Shown here one piece after another: positions 1 to 9,002 of a stretch of DNA of 64,000 nt. The DNA is taken from the NCBI RefSeq assembly GCF_026723825.1, contig NZ_CP113519.1, positions 434,001 to 498,000 on the forward strand. Reading direction: 5' to 3'. The notes below the pieces were generated by a model, which saw only the letters and a program-made list of their open reading frames with translations, did no database searches and was not told the origin of the DNA. How positions within the stretch are numbered: the stretch's first letter is position 1; every line of letters starts with the position of its first letter. The DNA is from Pseudomonas sp. GOM7. Lineage in GTDB: Bacteria > Pseudomonadota > Gammaproteobacteria > Pseudomonadales > Pseudomonadaceae. The position numbers and the translations under genes were made by a program.

Positions 1-1
1 A

Positions 2-859
2 CGCCTGCACGACAGCCAGATCGGCCTGTTGCCCAGTGCCCGTCTGGAGCAGTTGCGCCACAGCGGCGACGACTGGCTGCTGACCCTCACCGATGGTCGC
101 CAGTTGCGCACGCCCTTGCTGGTGGCCGCCGATGGCGCCAACTCGGCGGTACGCCGCCTGGCCGGTTGCGCCACTCGCGAGTGGGATTATCTGCACCATG
201 CCATCGTCACCAGCGTGCGTTGCGAGCGCCCGCACCAGGCCACCGCCTGGCAGCGTTTCACCGACGATGGTCCACTGGCCTTCCTGCCGCTGGCTGGGCC
301 GGCTGGCGAGCACTGGTGCTCGATCGTCTGGTCGACCATCCCTGCCGAAGCCGAGCGCCTGATGGCGTTGGGCGACGAGGATTTCTGTCGGGAACTGACT
401 CGCGCCTTCGAGTCGCGTCTGGGCCGCGTGCTGCATGCCGATTCGCGTCTGTGCATCCCGCTGCGTCAGCGTCATGCCAAGCGTTATATCGAACCGGGCC
501 TGGCGCTGATCGGCGATGCCGCGCACACCATCCACCCACTGGCGGGGCAGGGGGTCAACCTGGGCTTTCTCGACGCCGCCGTGCTGGCCGAGGTGCTGCT
601 GCATGCCGCCGAGCGTGGCGAGAACCTGGCCGACGAGCGCGTGCTGAGCCGCTACGAGCGCCGGCGCATGCCGCACAACCTGGCGATGATGGCGGCGATG
701 GAAGGTTTCGAGCGGCTGTTCCAGGCCGATCCGCTGCCACTGCGCCTGCTGCGTAATATCGGCCTGGATCTGGTCGATGGCCAGGCCGAGGCCAAGGCGC
801 TGTTCGTGCGTCAAGCGCTGGGGCTGTCGGGTGATCTGCCGGAGTTGGCGCGGGTCTGA
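2..859 (+). CDS. UbiH/VisC-family FAD-dependent hydroxylase, C-terminal part
   Basis: The reading frame is open to the window edge, so the N-terminal FAD-binding Rossmann region is outside. What remains is the second half of an aromatic-ring hydroxylase of the UbiH/UbiI/VisC family, which hydroxylates ubiquinone precursors. The segment LVAADGANSAVR matches the family's DG motif, and GLALIGDAAHTIHPLAGQGVN is the conserved second FAD-binding GD motif that also contacts the flavin ribityl chain. The C-terminus after the GD motif is a usual helical tail. An internal TTG at 29 is not a real start, because the frame continues upstream with family-like sequence. Which ubiquinone hydroxylase of the family it is (UbiH, UbiI or VisC) cannot be settled from the C-terminal half. 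Confidence 0.85.
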   Translation, partial: RLHDSQIGLLPSARLEQLRHSGDDWLLTLTDGRQLRTPLLVAADGANSAVRRLAGCATREWDYLHHAIVTSVRCERPHQATAWQRFTDDGPLAFLPLAGPAGEHWCSIVWSTIPAEAERLMALGDEDFCRELTRAFESRLGRVLHADSRLCIPLRQRHAKRYIEPGLALIGDAAHTIHPLAGQGVNLGFLDAAVLAEVLLHAAERGENLADERVLSRYERRRMPHNLAMMAAMEGFERLFQADPLPLRLLRNIGLDLVDGQAEAKALFVRQALGLSGDLPELARV

Positions 860-904
860 GCTGCCTGGTAAATGGTTTCTGGTGGAGTTTCGGGAAAGTC
901 CTTC

Positions 905-1153
905 TTGATACCGGACTGGCAAGTTTGTGTGTGGCCTTGTTGGTCTGTTTTGGTGTTCTGGATGCCGCCTTGGGTGTTTTCAGATATTCCGGGTTTCGCC
1001 CCCTCGGGCGACTCACTTTTCTTTGAAATCGGATTGCCGCCCAGCGCAAAGAAAAGTAAGCATGGGAGGGCGAAACCAAAGACATCAACAAAAACGCGGC
1101 AATTCGGAACAGACGCCCAAAGACAACACACAAACTTGCCAGTCCGGTATCAA
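905..1153. repeat. 249-bp long imperfect palindrome with 28-bp perfect terminal inverted repeats
   Basis: The left end from 905 (TTGATACCGGACTGGCAAGT, continuing TTGTGTGT) is repeated exactly in inverted orientation ending at 1153. Inside the ends the two arms stay related: both carry a GGTTTCGCCC/GGGTTTCGCCCCC block followed by CTTTTCTTTG, which meet at a central hairpin near 1017-1055. The element lies between the hydroxylase and the symporter gene (convergent). A larger relative is at 37912-38742. No transposase is encoded in it. It could act as a bidirectional terminator or be a non-autonomous mobile element. Confidence 0.8.
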
Positions 1154-1185
1154 TCAAAGCACCCCTGATCCAATACCCCAAAACA

Positions 1186-1219
1186 AAAATCCGATGTCGC
1201 CATGGCGACATCGGATTTT
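1186..1219. terminator. Perfect 34-nt palindrome, bidirectional terminator
   Basis: AAAATCCGATGTCGCCA is followed immediately by its exact reverse complement, giving 17-bp arms with A/T-rich edges on both sides. On the minus strand it lies 56 nt downstream of the symporter stop codon, the position expected for its rho-independent terminator. Confidence 0.8.
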
Positions 1220-1274
1220 CTGTGGCGCTGCCGACGTCATCCGGGGTTCGGCCCGGATGACCCTGGCAGAAGTG

Positions 1275-2759
1275 TCAGCGCTGCAATTGCTGCGCTTCTT
1301 CTGCCTTCTCGGCGGCGAGGTTGTCTTCCGAGGTGTGGTTGCTCCAGTAGTCAGCATTCTTGATGCCGAGCTTCTCGGGGTGGAACACCGGATCCTTGCC
1401 CTGATCCTGCTGCTCTTCGTAATCCTTCAGGCACTTGTAGGCGACCTTGTGCATCAGCAGGATGGCGATGATGTTCAGCCAGGCCATCAGGCCCACGCCG
1501 AGGTCACCCAGATCCCAGGCGAAGGTGGCGGTGTGCACGGTGCCGTAGACGGTCGCGGCGATGATGCCGAACTTCAGCAGCAGGGTGAGGATGGGGCGCT
1601 TCACCTTGCGGTTGATGTAGGCGATGTTGGTTTCGGCGATGTAGTAGTAGGCCAGGATGGTGGTGAAGGCGAAGAAGAACAGGGCGATGGCGACGAAGGC
1701 GTTGCCGAAGCCGGGCATCATGTTCTCCATCGCGGTCTGCACGTAGCCCGGGCCGGCCGCCACGCCGGCGATGCCGGTGAACAGCGCGCTGCCATCGGGG
1801 GCCTGCACGTTGTACTGGCCGGTGATCAGCAGCATGAAGGCGGTCGCCGAGCAGACGAACAGGGTGTCGACGTACACCGAGAAACCCTGCACCAGGCCCT
1901 GTTTGGCCGGGTGGCTGACGGCCGCTGCGGACGAGGCGTGTGGGCCGGTGCCCTGGCCGGCTTCGTTGGAGTACACGCCACGCTTGACGCCCCACTGGAT
2001 GGCCATGCCGACAATGGCGCCGAAACCGGCCTCCAGGCCGAAGGCGCTCTTGAAGATCAGCGCGATCACGCTCGGCAGTTGCTCGATGTTGAGCAGGATG
2101 ATCACCAGGGCCACCAGGATGTAGCCCAGCGCCATGAACGGCACCACCACCTGGGTGAAGTGGGCGATACGCTTGACGCCACCGAAGATGATCAGGCCGA
2201 TCAGTACGGCAAGCACGGCAGCGGTGACGTTCGGGTCGATGCCGAAGGCGGTGTTGGCGCTGGAAGCGATGGAGTTGGCCTGTACACCCGGCAGCAGCAG
2301 GCCGCAGGCGAACACGGTGACGATGGCGAACAGCCAGGCGTACCACTTCAGGCCTAGGCCACGCTCGATGTAGAAGGCCGGGCCACCACGGTATTCACCG
2401 TTGAGCTTTTCCTTGTACACCTGGCCGAGAGTGGACTCGACGAAGGCCGAGCTGGCGCCGAGGAAGGCTACCATCCACATCCAGAACACAGCACCTGGGC
2501 CACCGAAGGTAATGGCGGTGGCCACACCGGCGATGTTGCCGGTACCGACGCGGCCGGCGAGGGTCATGGTCAGGGCCTGGAACGAGGTGATGCCGTGTTC
2601 GTCGGTCTTGCCGGTGAACATCAGGCGGATCATTTCCTTGAAATGGCGAACCTGGAGAAAGCGGCCACGTAAAGAGAAGTACAAACCCACGCCGAGACAA
2701 AGGTAGATCAGTGCCGGGCTCCAGACGAGCCCGTTGAGGGTCGAGACCAGTTCGTTCAT
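1275..2759 (-). CDS. Sodium:alanine symporter family (AGCS) protein
   Basis: This 494-residue inner-membrane protein belongs to the alanine/glycine:cation symporter family, which imports alanine or glycine with Na+. It begins MNELVSTLNGLVW and has about ten hydrophobic segments. Family signatures include GRVGTGNIAGVATAI near residue 90, GGPAFYIERGLG and EAGQGTGPHASSAAA in the second half. The ATG at 2759 was chosen because AGGAGC lies 5-10 nt upstream; the longer open frame to 2906 adds a 49-residue arginine-rich tail unlike the family. It is monocistronic, flanked by a palindromic terminator downstream and by rsmE upstream on the same strand at a 207-bp distance. The C-terminal about 60 residues are charged and cytoplasmic. 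Confidence 0.92.
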   Translation of the reverse strand: MNELVSTLNGLVWSPALIYLCLGVGLYFSLRGRFLQVRHFKEMIRLMFTGKTDEHGITSFQALTMTLAGRVGTGNIAGVATAITFGGPGAVFWMWMVAFLGASSAFVESTLGQVYKEKLNGEYRGGPAFYIERGLGLKWYAWLFAIVTVFACGLLLPGVQANSIASSANTAFGIDPNVTAAVLAVLIGLIIFGGVKRIAHFTQVVVPFMALGYILVALVIILLNIEQLPSVIALIFKSAFGLEAGFGAIVGMAIQWGVKRGVYSNEAGQGTGPHASSAAAVSHPAKQGLVQGFSVYVDTLFVCSATAFMLLITGQYNVQAPDGSALFTGIAGVAAGPGYVQTAMENMMPGFGNAFVAIALFFFAFTTILAYYYIAETNIAYINRKVKRPILTLLLKFGIIAATVYGTVHTATFAWDLGDLGVGLMAWLNIIAILLMHKVAYKCLKDYEEQQDQGKDPVFHPEKLGIKNADYWSNHTSEDNLAAEKAEEAQQLQR

Positions 2760-2966
2760 GCAATGCTCCTGGGTCTGCGGTCGCCTTTTGGGCAGTGCCG
2801 ATACCCGTTGATTTGTTATAGGAAGAGGGGCGACGCTGCGAGGTGCCGACCTCTGCCGGGAGCGCTGTGCTGGTAAAGCGGGTCGCGCACGCGGCGCGAA
2901 AAGCATGACAAAGACGGTCGGTCTTGTAATTTCTCGAGGTCACAATTTGTTACGTCAAGGCGACAT

Positions 2967-3692
2967 TTACCCCTGCAGATCGCCCCAAAGTTGCTGAGCG
3001 ACGCTGAGGGCGACCACTGGCGCGGTTTCCGTACGCAAGACCCGTGGCCCCAGGCGTGCCGGCTGAAAGCCCGCTTGTCTGGCCTGTTCTACTTCTGCGT
3101 CGTTTAGGCCACCTTCCGGGCCGATGAGAAAGGCCAGGTTGCTCGGCCTGGCATGGCTGTGCAGGGCTTCGGCGACCGGGTGTAGCACCAGTTTCAGGTC
3201 GGCTTCGACTCGCTGCAGCCAGGCCGCCAGTTCCAGCGGCGGATGGATCACTGGCACCACCGAGCGGCCGCACTGCTCGCAGGCACTGATCGCCACCTGG
3301 CGCCAATGGGCCAGGCGCTTGTCGGCGCGTTCGTCCTTGAGGCGCACCTCGCAGCGTTCGGAGACGATCGGGGTGATCTCGCTGGCACCCAGCTCGGTGG
3401 CTTTCTGAATCGCCCAATCCATGCGCTCGCCACGCGACAGGCCCTGGCCCAGGTGAATCTGCAGGGGGGATTCGGTTAGGCCCGCGATGGCCTCGCGCAG
3501 CTCGACCCGCACGTTCTTCTTGCCCACCTCGATCAGCTCGCCGCGGTATTCCTGGCCACTGCCATCGAACAGTTGCACGGCATCGCCGACGCCGTGGCGC
3601 AGTACGCGCGCAATGTAATGGGCCTGCGCCTCGGGCAAGTCGTGCTGGCCAAGGGACAGAGGGGCATCGATGAAGAAGCGGGATAGGCGCAT
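2967..3692 (-). CDS. rsmE: 16S rRNA (uracil1498-N3)-methyltransferase RsmE
   Basis: RsmE methylates N3 of U1498 in 16S rRNA using SAM. The 241-residue protein starts MRLSRFFID, has an N-terminal PUA-like domain (about residues 1-70) and a SPOUT methyltransferase domain. The trefoil-knot SAM loop is visible as LAFLIGPEGGLND and the C-terminal RLGPRVLRTETAP. The ATG at 3692 was chosen over an upstream TTG at 3713 because family members start MRLSRFF; the Shine-Dalgarno is weak. It lies downstream of bioA on the same strand, separated by a GCAAGC-type palindrome that fills nearly the whole spacer. Confidence 0.93.
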   Translation of the reverse strand: MRLSRFFIDAPLSLGQHDLPEAQAHYIARVLRHGVGDAVQLFDGSGQEYRGELIEVGKKNVRVELREAIAGLTESPLQIHLGQGLSRGERMDWAIQKATELGASEITPIVSERCEVRLKDERADKRLAHWRQVAISACEQCGRSVVPVIHPPLELAAWLQRVEADLKLVLHPVAEALHSHARPSNLAFLIGPEGGLNDAEVEQARQAGFQPARLGPRVLRTETAPVVALSVAQQLWGDLQG

Positions 3693-3700
3693 AAAGGCAG

Positions 3701-3788
3701 CTACAAGCGGCAAGTTTGAAGCCGCAAGTTTAAAGCACCAGGCGCTCCTGCTGTTACTTGCGGCTTGTCGCTTGCAGCTTGACGCTTC
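3701..3788. repeat. GCAAGC-type intergenic palindrome, copy R1
   Basis: Short CAAGC/GCTTG words on the left (CTACAAGCGGCAAG, GCCGCAAG) are answered by TTGCGGCTTGTCGCTTGCAG on the right, giving an imperfect long hairpin. The same family occurs at 11318, 25383, 28309 and 50222. This copy fills the spacer between the bioA stop and the rsmE start. Confidence 0.75.
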
Positions 3789-3790
3789 CC

Positions 3791-5194
3791 TTAGCCCGGA
3801 TCGCGGTGATCCGGGTAGCGGCCGTCCACCGCCACGCTGACTGACTCGCGGGTGGCGATGTCGATGCCTTCGCTGGCCACCTCGGCGAGAAAATCGATCT
3901 GTTCCGGGGTAATCACATAGGGCGGCAGGAAGTACACCACGCTGCCCAGCGGGCGCAGCAGGGCGCCGCGCTCCAGCGCATGCTGGTAGACGCGCAGACC
4001 ACGGCGCTGCTGCCAGGGGTAGGCGGTCTTGCTGGCCTTGTCGGCGACCATCTCGACGGCCAGGGCCATGCCGGTCTGGCGTACTTCGGCCACGTGCGGG
4101 TGATCGGCCAGGTGCGCGGTGGCGCTGGCCATGCGCAGGGCCAGGGCCTTGTTGCGCTGGATCACGTCGTCATCGCGGAAGATGTCCAGGGTCGCCAGGG
4201 CCGCTGCACAAGCCAGCGGGTTGCCGGTGTAGGTGTGCGAATGGAGGAAGGCGCGCAGGGTGGCGTATTCGTCGTAGAAGGCCGCATAGACTTCATCGGT
4301 GGTGAGTACGGCAGCCATGGGCAGGTAGCCGCCGGTGAGCGCCTTGGACAGCACCAGGAAGTCCGGGGTGATGCCGGCCTGCTCGCAGGCGAACATCGTC
4401 CCGGTACGGCCGAAGCCGACGGCGATCTCGTCATGGATCAGGTGCACGTCGTAACGGTCGCAGGCCTCGCGCAACAGCTTGAGGTAGATCGGGTGATACA
4501 TGCGCATGCCGCCGGCGCCCTGGATCAGCGGCTCGACTATCACAGCGGCGACTTCGTGGTGGTGCTCGGCCAGCGTCTGCTCCATGTGGGCGAACATGGC
4601 GCGCGAGTGCGCTTCCCAGCTCACCCCTTCGGGGCGCAGGTAGCAGTCCGGGCTGGGCACCTTGAGGGTGTCCAGCAGCAGCGCCTTGTAGGTGTCGGTG
4701 AACAGCGACACGTCGCCCACCGACATCGCCGCCACCGTCTCGCCATGGTAGCTGTTGCTCAGGGTGACGAAACGCTTCTTGTTCGACTGGCCGCTGTTGA
4801 GCCAGTAGTGGAAACTCATCTTCAGCGCCACCTCGATGCCCGAGGAGCCGTTGTCGGCGTAGAACACCTTGTTCAGCCCGGCCGGGGTGATCTGCACCAG
4901 GCGCTCGGACAGTTCGATTACCGGCTCATGAGTGAAGCCGGCGAGCATGACGTGTTCGAGGCTCTCCAGTTGCTCGCGGATGCGCGCATTGATGCGCGGG
5001 TTGGCATGGCCGAAGACGTTGACCCACCAGGAACTGACTGCGTCCAGGTAGCGCTTGCCGGCGAAGTCTTCCAGCCACACGCCTTCGCCACGGCGTATGG
5101 GGATCAGCGGCAGGCGTTCGTGATCCTTCATCTGGGTGCAGGGGTGCCAGAGGACTTCGAGGTCGCGTTGCATCCAAGGGGCGTTCAGGCTCAT
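3791..5194 (-). CDS. bioA: Adenosylmethionine-8-amino-7-oxononanoate aminotransferase
   Basis: BioA is the PLP enzyme that converts 7-keto-8-aminopelargonate to 7,8-diaminopelargonate in biotin synthesis, using SAM as amino donor. The 467-residue protein shows the BioA-type N-terminus WHPCTQMKDHE, the class-III aminotransferase PLP region (LIHDEIAVGFGRTGTMFACE) and the Schiff-base lysine in LVLSKALTGGYLPMAAVL. ATG 5194 has AGGGAGA upstream; the frame extends nine residues further but without support. It is divergent from cytochrome b561. The stop codon and last codons are formed by a CCCGGAT-type REP palindrome (3793-3816), so the C-terminal residues (about PDHRDPG) derive from repeat sequence. 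Confidence 0.93.
   Translation of the reverse strand: MSLNAPWMQRDLEVLWHPCTQMKDHERLPLIPIRRGEGVWLEDFAGKRYLDAVSSWWVNVFGHANPRINARIREQLESLEHVMLAGFTHEPVIELSERLVQITPAGLNKVFYADNGSSGIEVALKMSFHYWLNSGQSNKKRFVTLSNSYHGETVAAMSVGDVSLFTDTYKALLLDTLKVPSPDCYLRPEGVSWEAHSRAMFAHMEQTLAEHHHEVAAVIVEPLIQGAGGMRMYHPIYLKLLREACDRYDVHLIHDEIAVGFGRTGTMFACEQAGITPDFLVLSKALTGGYLPMAAVLTTDEVYAAFYDEYATLRAFLHSHTYTGNPLACAAALATLDIFRDDDVIQRNKALALRMASATAHLADHPHVAEVRQTGMALAVEMVADKASKTAYPWQQRRGLRVYQHALERGALLRPLGSVVYFLPPYVITPEQIDFLAEVASEGIDIATRESVSVAVDGRYPDHRDPG
3793..3816. repeat. REP-like palindrome (CCCGGAT family) inside the 3' end of bioA
   Basis: GCCCGGATCGCGGTGATCCG is part of a CCCGGATC...GATCCGGG palindrome. It overlaps the final codons and the stop codon of bioA. 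Related CCCGGAT repeats are at 60543 and 61834. Confidence 0.65.
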
Positions 5195-5350
5195 CACGGG
5201 TCTCCCTGTTCTCGGCCGCACAGCCTAACAGATGCTGCCCGGGGCGCGCCCGTTGCCGTCCATCCTGCGCGGCCTGCCGTCTGGCGGCGCTGTGGCAACT
5301 TCGGCGTGCCGCTCGCGACTAAGCTCCTTGGTAGATGAACCGCTGTCTAA

Positions 5351-5369
5351 ATATCGTATTTCTCGATAT
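5351..5369. promoter_or_regulatory. ATATCG-N7-CGATAT inverted repeat between bioA and cytochrome b561
   Basis: A 19-bp inverted repeat (ATATCG TATTTCT CGATAT) sits 78 nt before the cytochrome b561 start in an AT-rich stretch unlike the surrounding DNA; a half-site-like TTCGATACG follows at about 5395. It is a plausible regulator-binding site for the cytochrome b561-yceI unit and/or bioA. The regulator is unknown. Confidence 0.4.
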
Positions 5370-5446
5370 TTCCAAGCGAAAAATTCCTCTTTAATTCGAT
5401 ACGTTTCTCGCTAGTCTTTTCCCACTCACTTTCACGGACGCACGAT

Positions 5447-5992
5447 ATGCAGTGGCGCAACACCCTCGCACGATACGGTCTGGTCAGCATCACTCTGCAC
5501 TGGCTGGTGGCTCTGGCCGTGTTCGGCCTTTTCGCTCTGGGTTACTGGATGGTGGGCTTGAGTTACTACGACCCTTGGCGCCAGGACGCACCGTCCTTGC
5601 ACAAGAGCATCGGCATCCTGCTGTTCGCAGTGATGCTGCTGCGGGTGCTGTGGCGCCTGGCCAATCCGGCGCCGGCACCGCTGGCCAGCCATGGCGCGCT
5701 GACCCGCCTGGCCTCGAAGCTGGGCCATGGCCTGCTGTATCTCGGCCTGTTCGGCGTGATGATTTCCGGTTACCTGATCTCCACCGCCGATGGGCGGGGT
5801 ATCGAGGTGTTCGGCCTGTTCAGCGTGCCGGCCACGCTTACCGCCATCCCTGACCAGGAAGACGTCGCCGGTGACATCCACCGCATTCTCGCCTGGGGCT
5901 TGGTGATCTTCGCCGGCATCCATGGCCTGGCGGCACTCAAGCATCATTTCATCGACCGTGACAGCACGCTGCTGCGCATGTTCGGCCGCTGA
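5447..5992 (+). CDS. Cytochrome b561 (CybB/YodB family)
   Basis: A 181-residue di-haem b-type cytochrome of the inner membrane, thought to pass electrons between quinols and periplasmic partners. Four hydrophobic helices are visible (about residues 12-33, 48-67, 86-108 and 145-165). Candidate haem-ligand histidines are in ITLHWL, SLHKS, and the last-helix pair GDIHRIL and [10 protein letters not shown]. The ATG at 5447 begins [11 protein letters not shown], a normal family start. It is followed 56 nt downstream by yceI on the same strand, a pairing seen in many Pseudomonas genomes, suggesting a shared transcript. Confidence 0.9.
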   Translation: MQWRNTLARYGLVSITLHWLVALAVFGLFALGYWMVGLSYYDPWRQDAPSLHKSIGILLFAVMLLRVLWRLANPAPAPLASHGALTRLASKLGHGLLYLGLFGVMISGYLISTADGRGIEVFGLFSVPATLTAIPDQEDVAGDIHRILAWGLVIFAGIHGLAALKHHFIDRDSTLLRMFGR

Positions 5993-6048
5993 TCCATACC
6001 GGGCGAACGATTCGCCCATTTACGCTACGACCTGCAAGGAGACTCAAG

Positions 6049-6624
6049 ATGCTGAAGAAAACCCTCGCTGCACTGGCACTCGGTTCTGCATTGATCGGCA
6101 CTCAGGCCATGGCCGCCGACTACGTGATCGACAAACAAGGCCAGCATGCCTTCGTCAACTTCAAGATCAGCCACCTGGGCTATAGCTGGCTGTACGGCAC
6201 TTTCAAGGACTTCGACGGCAAGTTCAGCTTCGATGCCGCCAAGCCCGAGGCCAGCAGCGTCAGCGTTACCCTGAAGACCGCCAGCGTCGACACCAACCAC
6301 GCCGAACGTGACAAGCACATCCGTAGCGCCGACTTCCTCAACGTGAGCAAGCACGACACCGCGACCTTCGAGTCCACCTCGGTCAAGTCCACCGGTGAAG
6401 GCACCGCCGATATCACCGGCAACCTGACCCTCAACGGCGTGACCAAGCCGGTGGTGATCGCCGCCAAGTTTATCGGCGAAGGCAAGGATCCATGGGGCGG
6501 CTACCGTGCCGGCTTCGAGGGCACCACCACCCTGAAACTCAAGGACTTCGACATCACCAAGGATCTCGGCCCGGCTTCGGAAACCGTCGAGCTGATCATT
6601 TCGGTCGAAGGCATTCGCCAGTAA
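6049..6624 (+). CDS. YceI family periplasmic lipid-binding protein
   Basis: A 191-residue YceI-family protein, a lipocalin-like beta barrel that in homologues binds polyisoprenoids such as ubiquinone-8. It begins with a clear Sec signal peptide ([20 protein letters not shown], cleavage near AMA-AD), followed by [25 protein letters not shown], then [20 protein letters not shown] and the conserved HIRSADFL motif. AAGGAG precedes the ATG. The quinone-binding property of the family fits its pairing with cytochrome b561 upstream. No unusual features. Confidence 0.92.
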   Translation: MLKKTLAALALGSALIGTQAMAADYVIDKQGQHAFVNFKISHLGYSWLYGTFKDFDGKFSFDAAKPEASSVSVTLKTASVDTNHAERDKHIRSADFLNVSKHDTATFESTSVKSTGEGTADITGNLTLNGVTKPVVIAAKFIGEGKDPWGGYRAGFEGTTTLKLKDFDITKDLGPASETVELIISVEGIRQ

Positions 6625-6649
6625 AGAAAGCGGCCGCTCGAGGCTAGCT

Positions 6650-6735
6650 GATGACCCTCTCCCATTTAATGGGAGACGACTGCAAGGATGCAGGAGCTAA
6701 AGCCGAGGGTGCCCGAAGGGCGGGAGAGGGCTGGT
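6650..6735. repeat. Short relative (copy D) of the structured intergenic element
   Basis: The stretch is bounded by CCCTCTCCC on the left and GGGAGAGGG on the right. Its interior GACTGCAAGGATGCAGGAGC and AAAGCCGAGG match the right-hand part of the elements at 43623 and 45204 (GACTGCATGGATGCAGGAGG...AAAGCCGAGG), and it contains a GCCCGAAGGGC hairpin also present in those copies. It lies 25 nt after the yceI stop. Confidence 0.6.
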
Positions 6736-6757
6736 TCTTCACCAGCCTCTTTCCGTA

Positions 6758-6793
6758 AACAAGAACGCCGCCCTTAAGGGCGGCGTTCTTGTT
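6758..6793. terminator. Perfect 36-nt palindrome, bidirectional terminator between yceI and rhlE
   Basis: AACAAGAACGCCGCCCTT is followed immediately by its reverse complement. The two genes converge here, so it can terminate transcription from both. Confidence 0.85.
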
Positions 6794-6852
6794 GGTGCGC
6801 TGGCGCGGCAGGATAACCGCCGGAGCCCAGCGGCGTTTCCTGTGCCCCGCGC

Positions 6853-8733
6853 TTACTCGTCGCGGTTACGGGTCAGCAGGGCTGGTTTCTCGCCGCGCGG
6901 GCGGCTGCCGTTGGCCAGTTCGTCGAGCTGCTCCGGGGTCGGGAAGCGATCCAGGCGCGAACTCTTGTGCACGATCAGCGGTTGACGCTCGCGCGGATTG
7001 CGCACGGCCGCCTCGGCGCGCGGCAACTCGTCACGGTCCAGCGAGGTGATACGGCCATCGTGGGCAGGGCGACGCGAGCCGCCAGCACCGTTACGGCCCT
7101 GGCCACCACCGCCTTGGCGGCGACCCTTGCCGGCCTGCTGGCCAGCCGGCTTGGCACCGCCATTGTTGCGTGGCGGCTTGTTTGCCGGGCGCGCAGCACC
7201 CTGGGAACCGCCGCTGCCAGAGCCACCGCGACGGCCACGCGATTGCGACTTGTTCTGGTTGGGGCTGACGTAGTCGACGCGGTTGCCGAAGTTGTCGATC
7301 TCGTCATCGAGGAATTCTTCCGGGTCACGGTTCGGCGGCAATGCCGGCACGGCCGGGCTGGCCGCTGCGCTGTCGCCTTTGGGCGAGCGGCGCTTGCGGT
7401 CGCGGCGAGGTTTGGCGGGTTGATCCTTGCCAGCATCCTTGCCCTTGTCCTTGCGGCCACCATTTTCATGCTCGGCCTTGGTTTTGCTGTCGCCGCCGTT
7501 CTGAGCCTTCTGGGGCTTCTGCCCACGTTGCCCGCCACGCGGCTGGCGTGGCTCGCGCACTTCCGGGCGCTCCGCTTCCACGGCGCTGGCGTCGAAGCCC
7601 ATCAGGTCGCCATCGGGGATCTTCTGCTTGGTCATCCGCTCGATGCTCTTGAGCAGCTTTTCCTCGTCCGGGGCGACCAGGGAGATGGCCTCACCGCTGC
7701 GCCCGGCACGGCCGGTACGGCCGATGCGGTGCACGTAGTCTTCCTCGACGTTGGGCAGCTCGAAGTTGACCACGTGCGGCAACTGGTCGATATCCAGGCC
7801 GCGGGCGGCAATGTCGGTGGCGACCAGGATGCGCATCTTGTTCGCCTTGAAGTCAGCCAGGGCCTTGGTGCGCGCGTTCTGGCTCTTGTTGCCATGGATC
7901 GCGGCGGCCGGCAGGCCGTGCTTGTCGAGGTATTCGGCCAGGCGGTTGGCGCCGTGCTTGGTGCGGGTGAACACCAGCACCTGCTCCCAGGCACCCTGGG
8001 TGATCAGGTGGGCGAGCAGGGCACGCTTGTGGCTGGCCGGCAGGCGGAACACACGCTGTTCGATGCGCTCGACCGTGGTGTTCGGCGGGGTGACCTCGAT
8101 GCGCTCGGGGTTGTGCAGCAGCTTGCCGGCCAGGTCGGTGATGTCCTTAGAGAAGGTGGCCGAGAACAGCAGGTTCTGGCGCTGTGCCGGCAGCTTGGCC
8201 AGCACCTTCTTGACGTCATGGATGAAGCCCATATCGAGCATTCGGTCGGCTTCGTCGAGCACGAGGATCTCGACGTGGGCCAGGTCGATGGCCTTCTGGT
8301 TGGCCAGGTCGAGCAGCCGGCCGGGGCAGGCCACGAGCACATCGACACCCTTGGCCAGGGCCTGCACCTGCGGGTTCATGCCAACGCCGCCGAAGATGCA
8401 GGCGCTGACGAATTTCAAATCGCGGGCATAGACCTTGAAGCTGTCATGCACCTGGGCGGCCAGTTCGCGGGTGGGGGTCAGCACCAGCACGCGCGGTTGT
8501 TTCGGGCCGTGACGTTGTTCGCGATCCGGGTGACCGCCTGGGAACAGGCGTTCTAGGATCGGCAGGGCGAAACCGCCCGTTTTACCTGTACCCGTCTGGG
8601 CCGCCACCATCAGGTCGCGACCTTGCAACACGGCGGGAATGGCCCGCTGTTGCACCGGAGTGGGCTGGGTGTAGCCGGCGGATTCGACCGCACGGACTAA
8701 AGCCTCGGAGAGACCGAGGGAGGCAAAGGACAT
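6853..8733 (-). CDS. rhlE: DEAD-box RNA helicase RhlE
   Basis: A 626-residue ATP-dependent RNA helicase. The Q motif region [14 protein letters not shown], Walker [10 protein letters not shown], motif Ia [12 protein letters not shown] ([13 protein letters not shown]), SAT (LLFSATFS) and motif [12 protein letters not shown] are all intact and in order within the first 380 residues. The C-terminal about 240 residues are low-complexity, rich in K, R, G, N and Q, as expected for the RNA-binding tail of long RhlE proteins. The start [13 protein letters not shown] at 8733 was chosen by homology, with AGGATT upstream; the open frame runs to 8901. It is convergent with yceI and shares its terminator. 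Confidence 0.93.
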   Translation of the reverse strand: MSFASLGLSEALVRAVESAGYTQPTPVQQRAIPAVLQGRDLMVAAQTGTGKTGGFALPILERLFPGGHPDREQRHGPKQPRVLVLTPTRELAAQVHDSFKVYARDLKFVSACIFGGVGMNPQVQALAKGVDVLVACPGRLLDLANQKAIDLAHVEILVLDEADRMLDMGFIHDVKKVLAKLPAQRQNLLFSATFSKDITDLAGKLLHNPERIEVTPPNTTVERIEQRVFRLPASHKRALLAHLITQGAWEQVLVFTRTKHGANRLAEYLDKHGLPAAAIHGNKSQNARTKALADFKANKMRILVATDIAARGLDIDQLPHVVNFELPNVEEDYVHRIGRTGRAGRSGEAISLVAPDEEKLLKSIERMTKQKIPDGDLMGFDASAVEAERPEVREPRQPRGGQRGQKPQKAQNGGDSKTKAEHENGGRKDKGKDAGKDQPAKPRRDRKRRSPKGDSAAASPAVPALPPNRDPEEFLDDEIDNFGNRVDYVSPNQNKSQSRGRRGGSGSGGSQGAARPANKPPRNNGGAKPAGQQAGKGRRQGGGGQGRNGAGGSRRPAHDGRITSLDRDELPRAEAAVRNPRERQPLIVHKSSRLDRFPTPEQLDELANGSRPRGEKPALLTRNRDE

Positions 8734-8938
8734 GAGCAATCCTGTACTAGTGAGGGCGTGGCCCTGGGGGTGTAGAGCCTGGCTTGAATCACGCGTTGGG
8801 GGAGCATGATCCCGTCCGGTACTGCTGGCTTCCGAGAACCAGCATCCGGGCGCAAGCCTGGCGGGAAGCCCCGAGTATAACAGAGCATGCGCGTTGCGCA
8901 CCTATCAGCCTGTCGGATGGATCACAGGATGGCTCGAA

Positions 8939-8958
8939 CCGGCCCGTTAACGGGCCGG
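8939..8958. terminator. GC-rich palindrome downstream of ppnN
   Basis: CCGGCCCGTTAACGGGCCGG is a perfect 20-nt palindrome 45 nt beyond the ppnN stop on the minus strand. There is no strong T-run, so its role as terminator is only probable. Confidence 0.45.
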
Positions 8959-9002
8959 CCGCTTGTGAGGCGCCGCATGCGCGACGTTCTGCCCCGTGTG
9001 GC

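Noticed and set aside
905..1153. CRISPR or attC-like array interpretation of the palindromes
   Set aside because: There are no regularly spaced direct repeats with unique spacers, no cas genes and no integrase.
927..2357. Long plus-strand open frame opposite the symporter gene
   Set aside because: It is the antisense shadow of the symporter, with low-complexity H/G/D/V-rich translation typical of the complementary strand of high-GC genes.
3980..5338. Long frames opposite bioA, and similar ones opposite rhlE (6967-8556), ppnN (8784-10457), ahcY (11660-13057), metK (18956-20062), tkt (23369-25222) and betA (48496-49941)
   Set aside because: All lie wholly across well-identified genes, lack family motifs and show the antisense composition expected from GC-rich codon bias.
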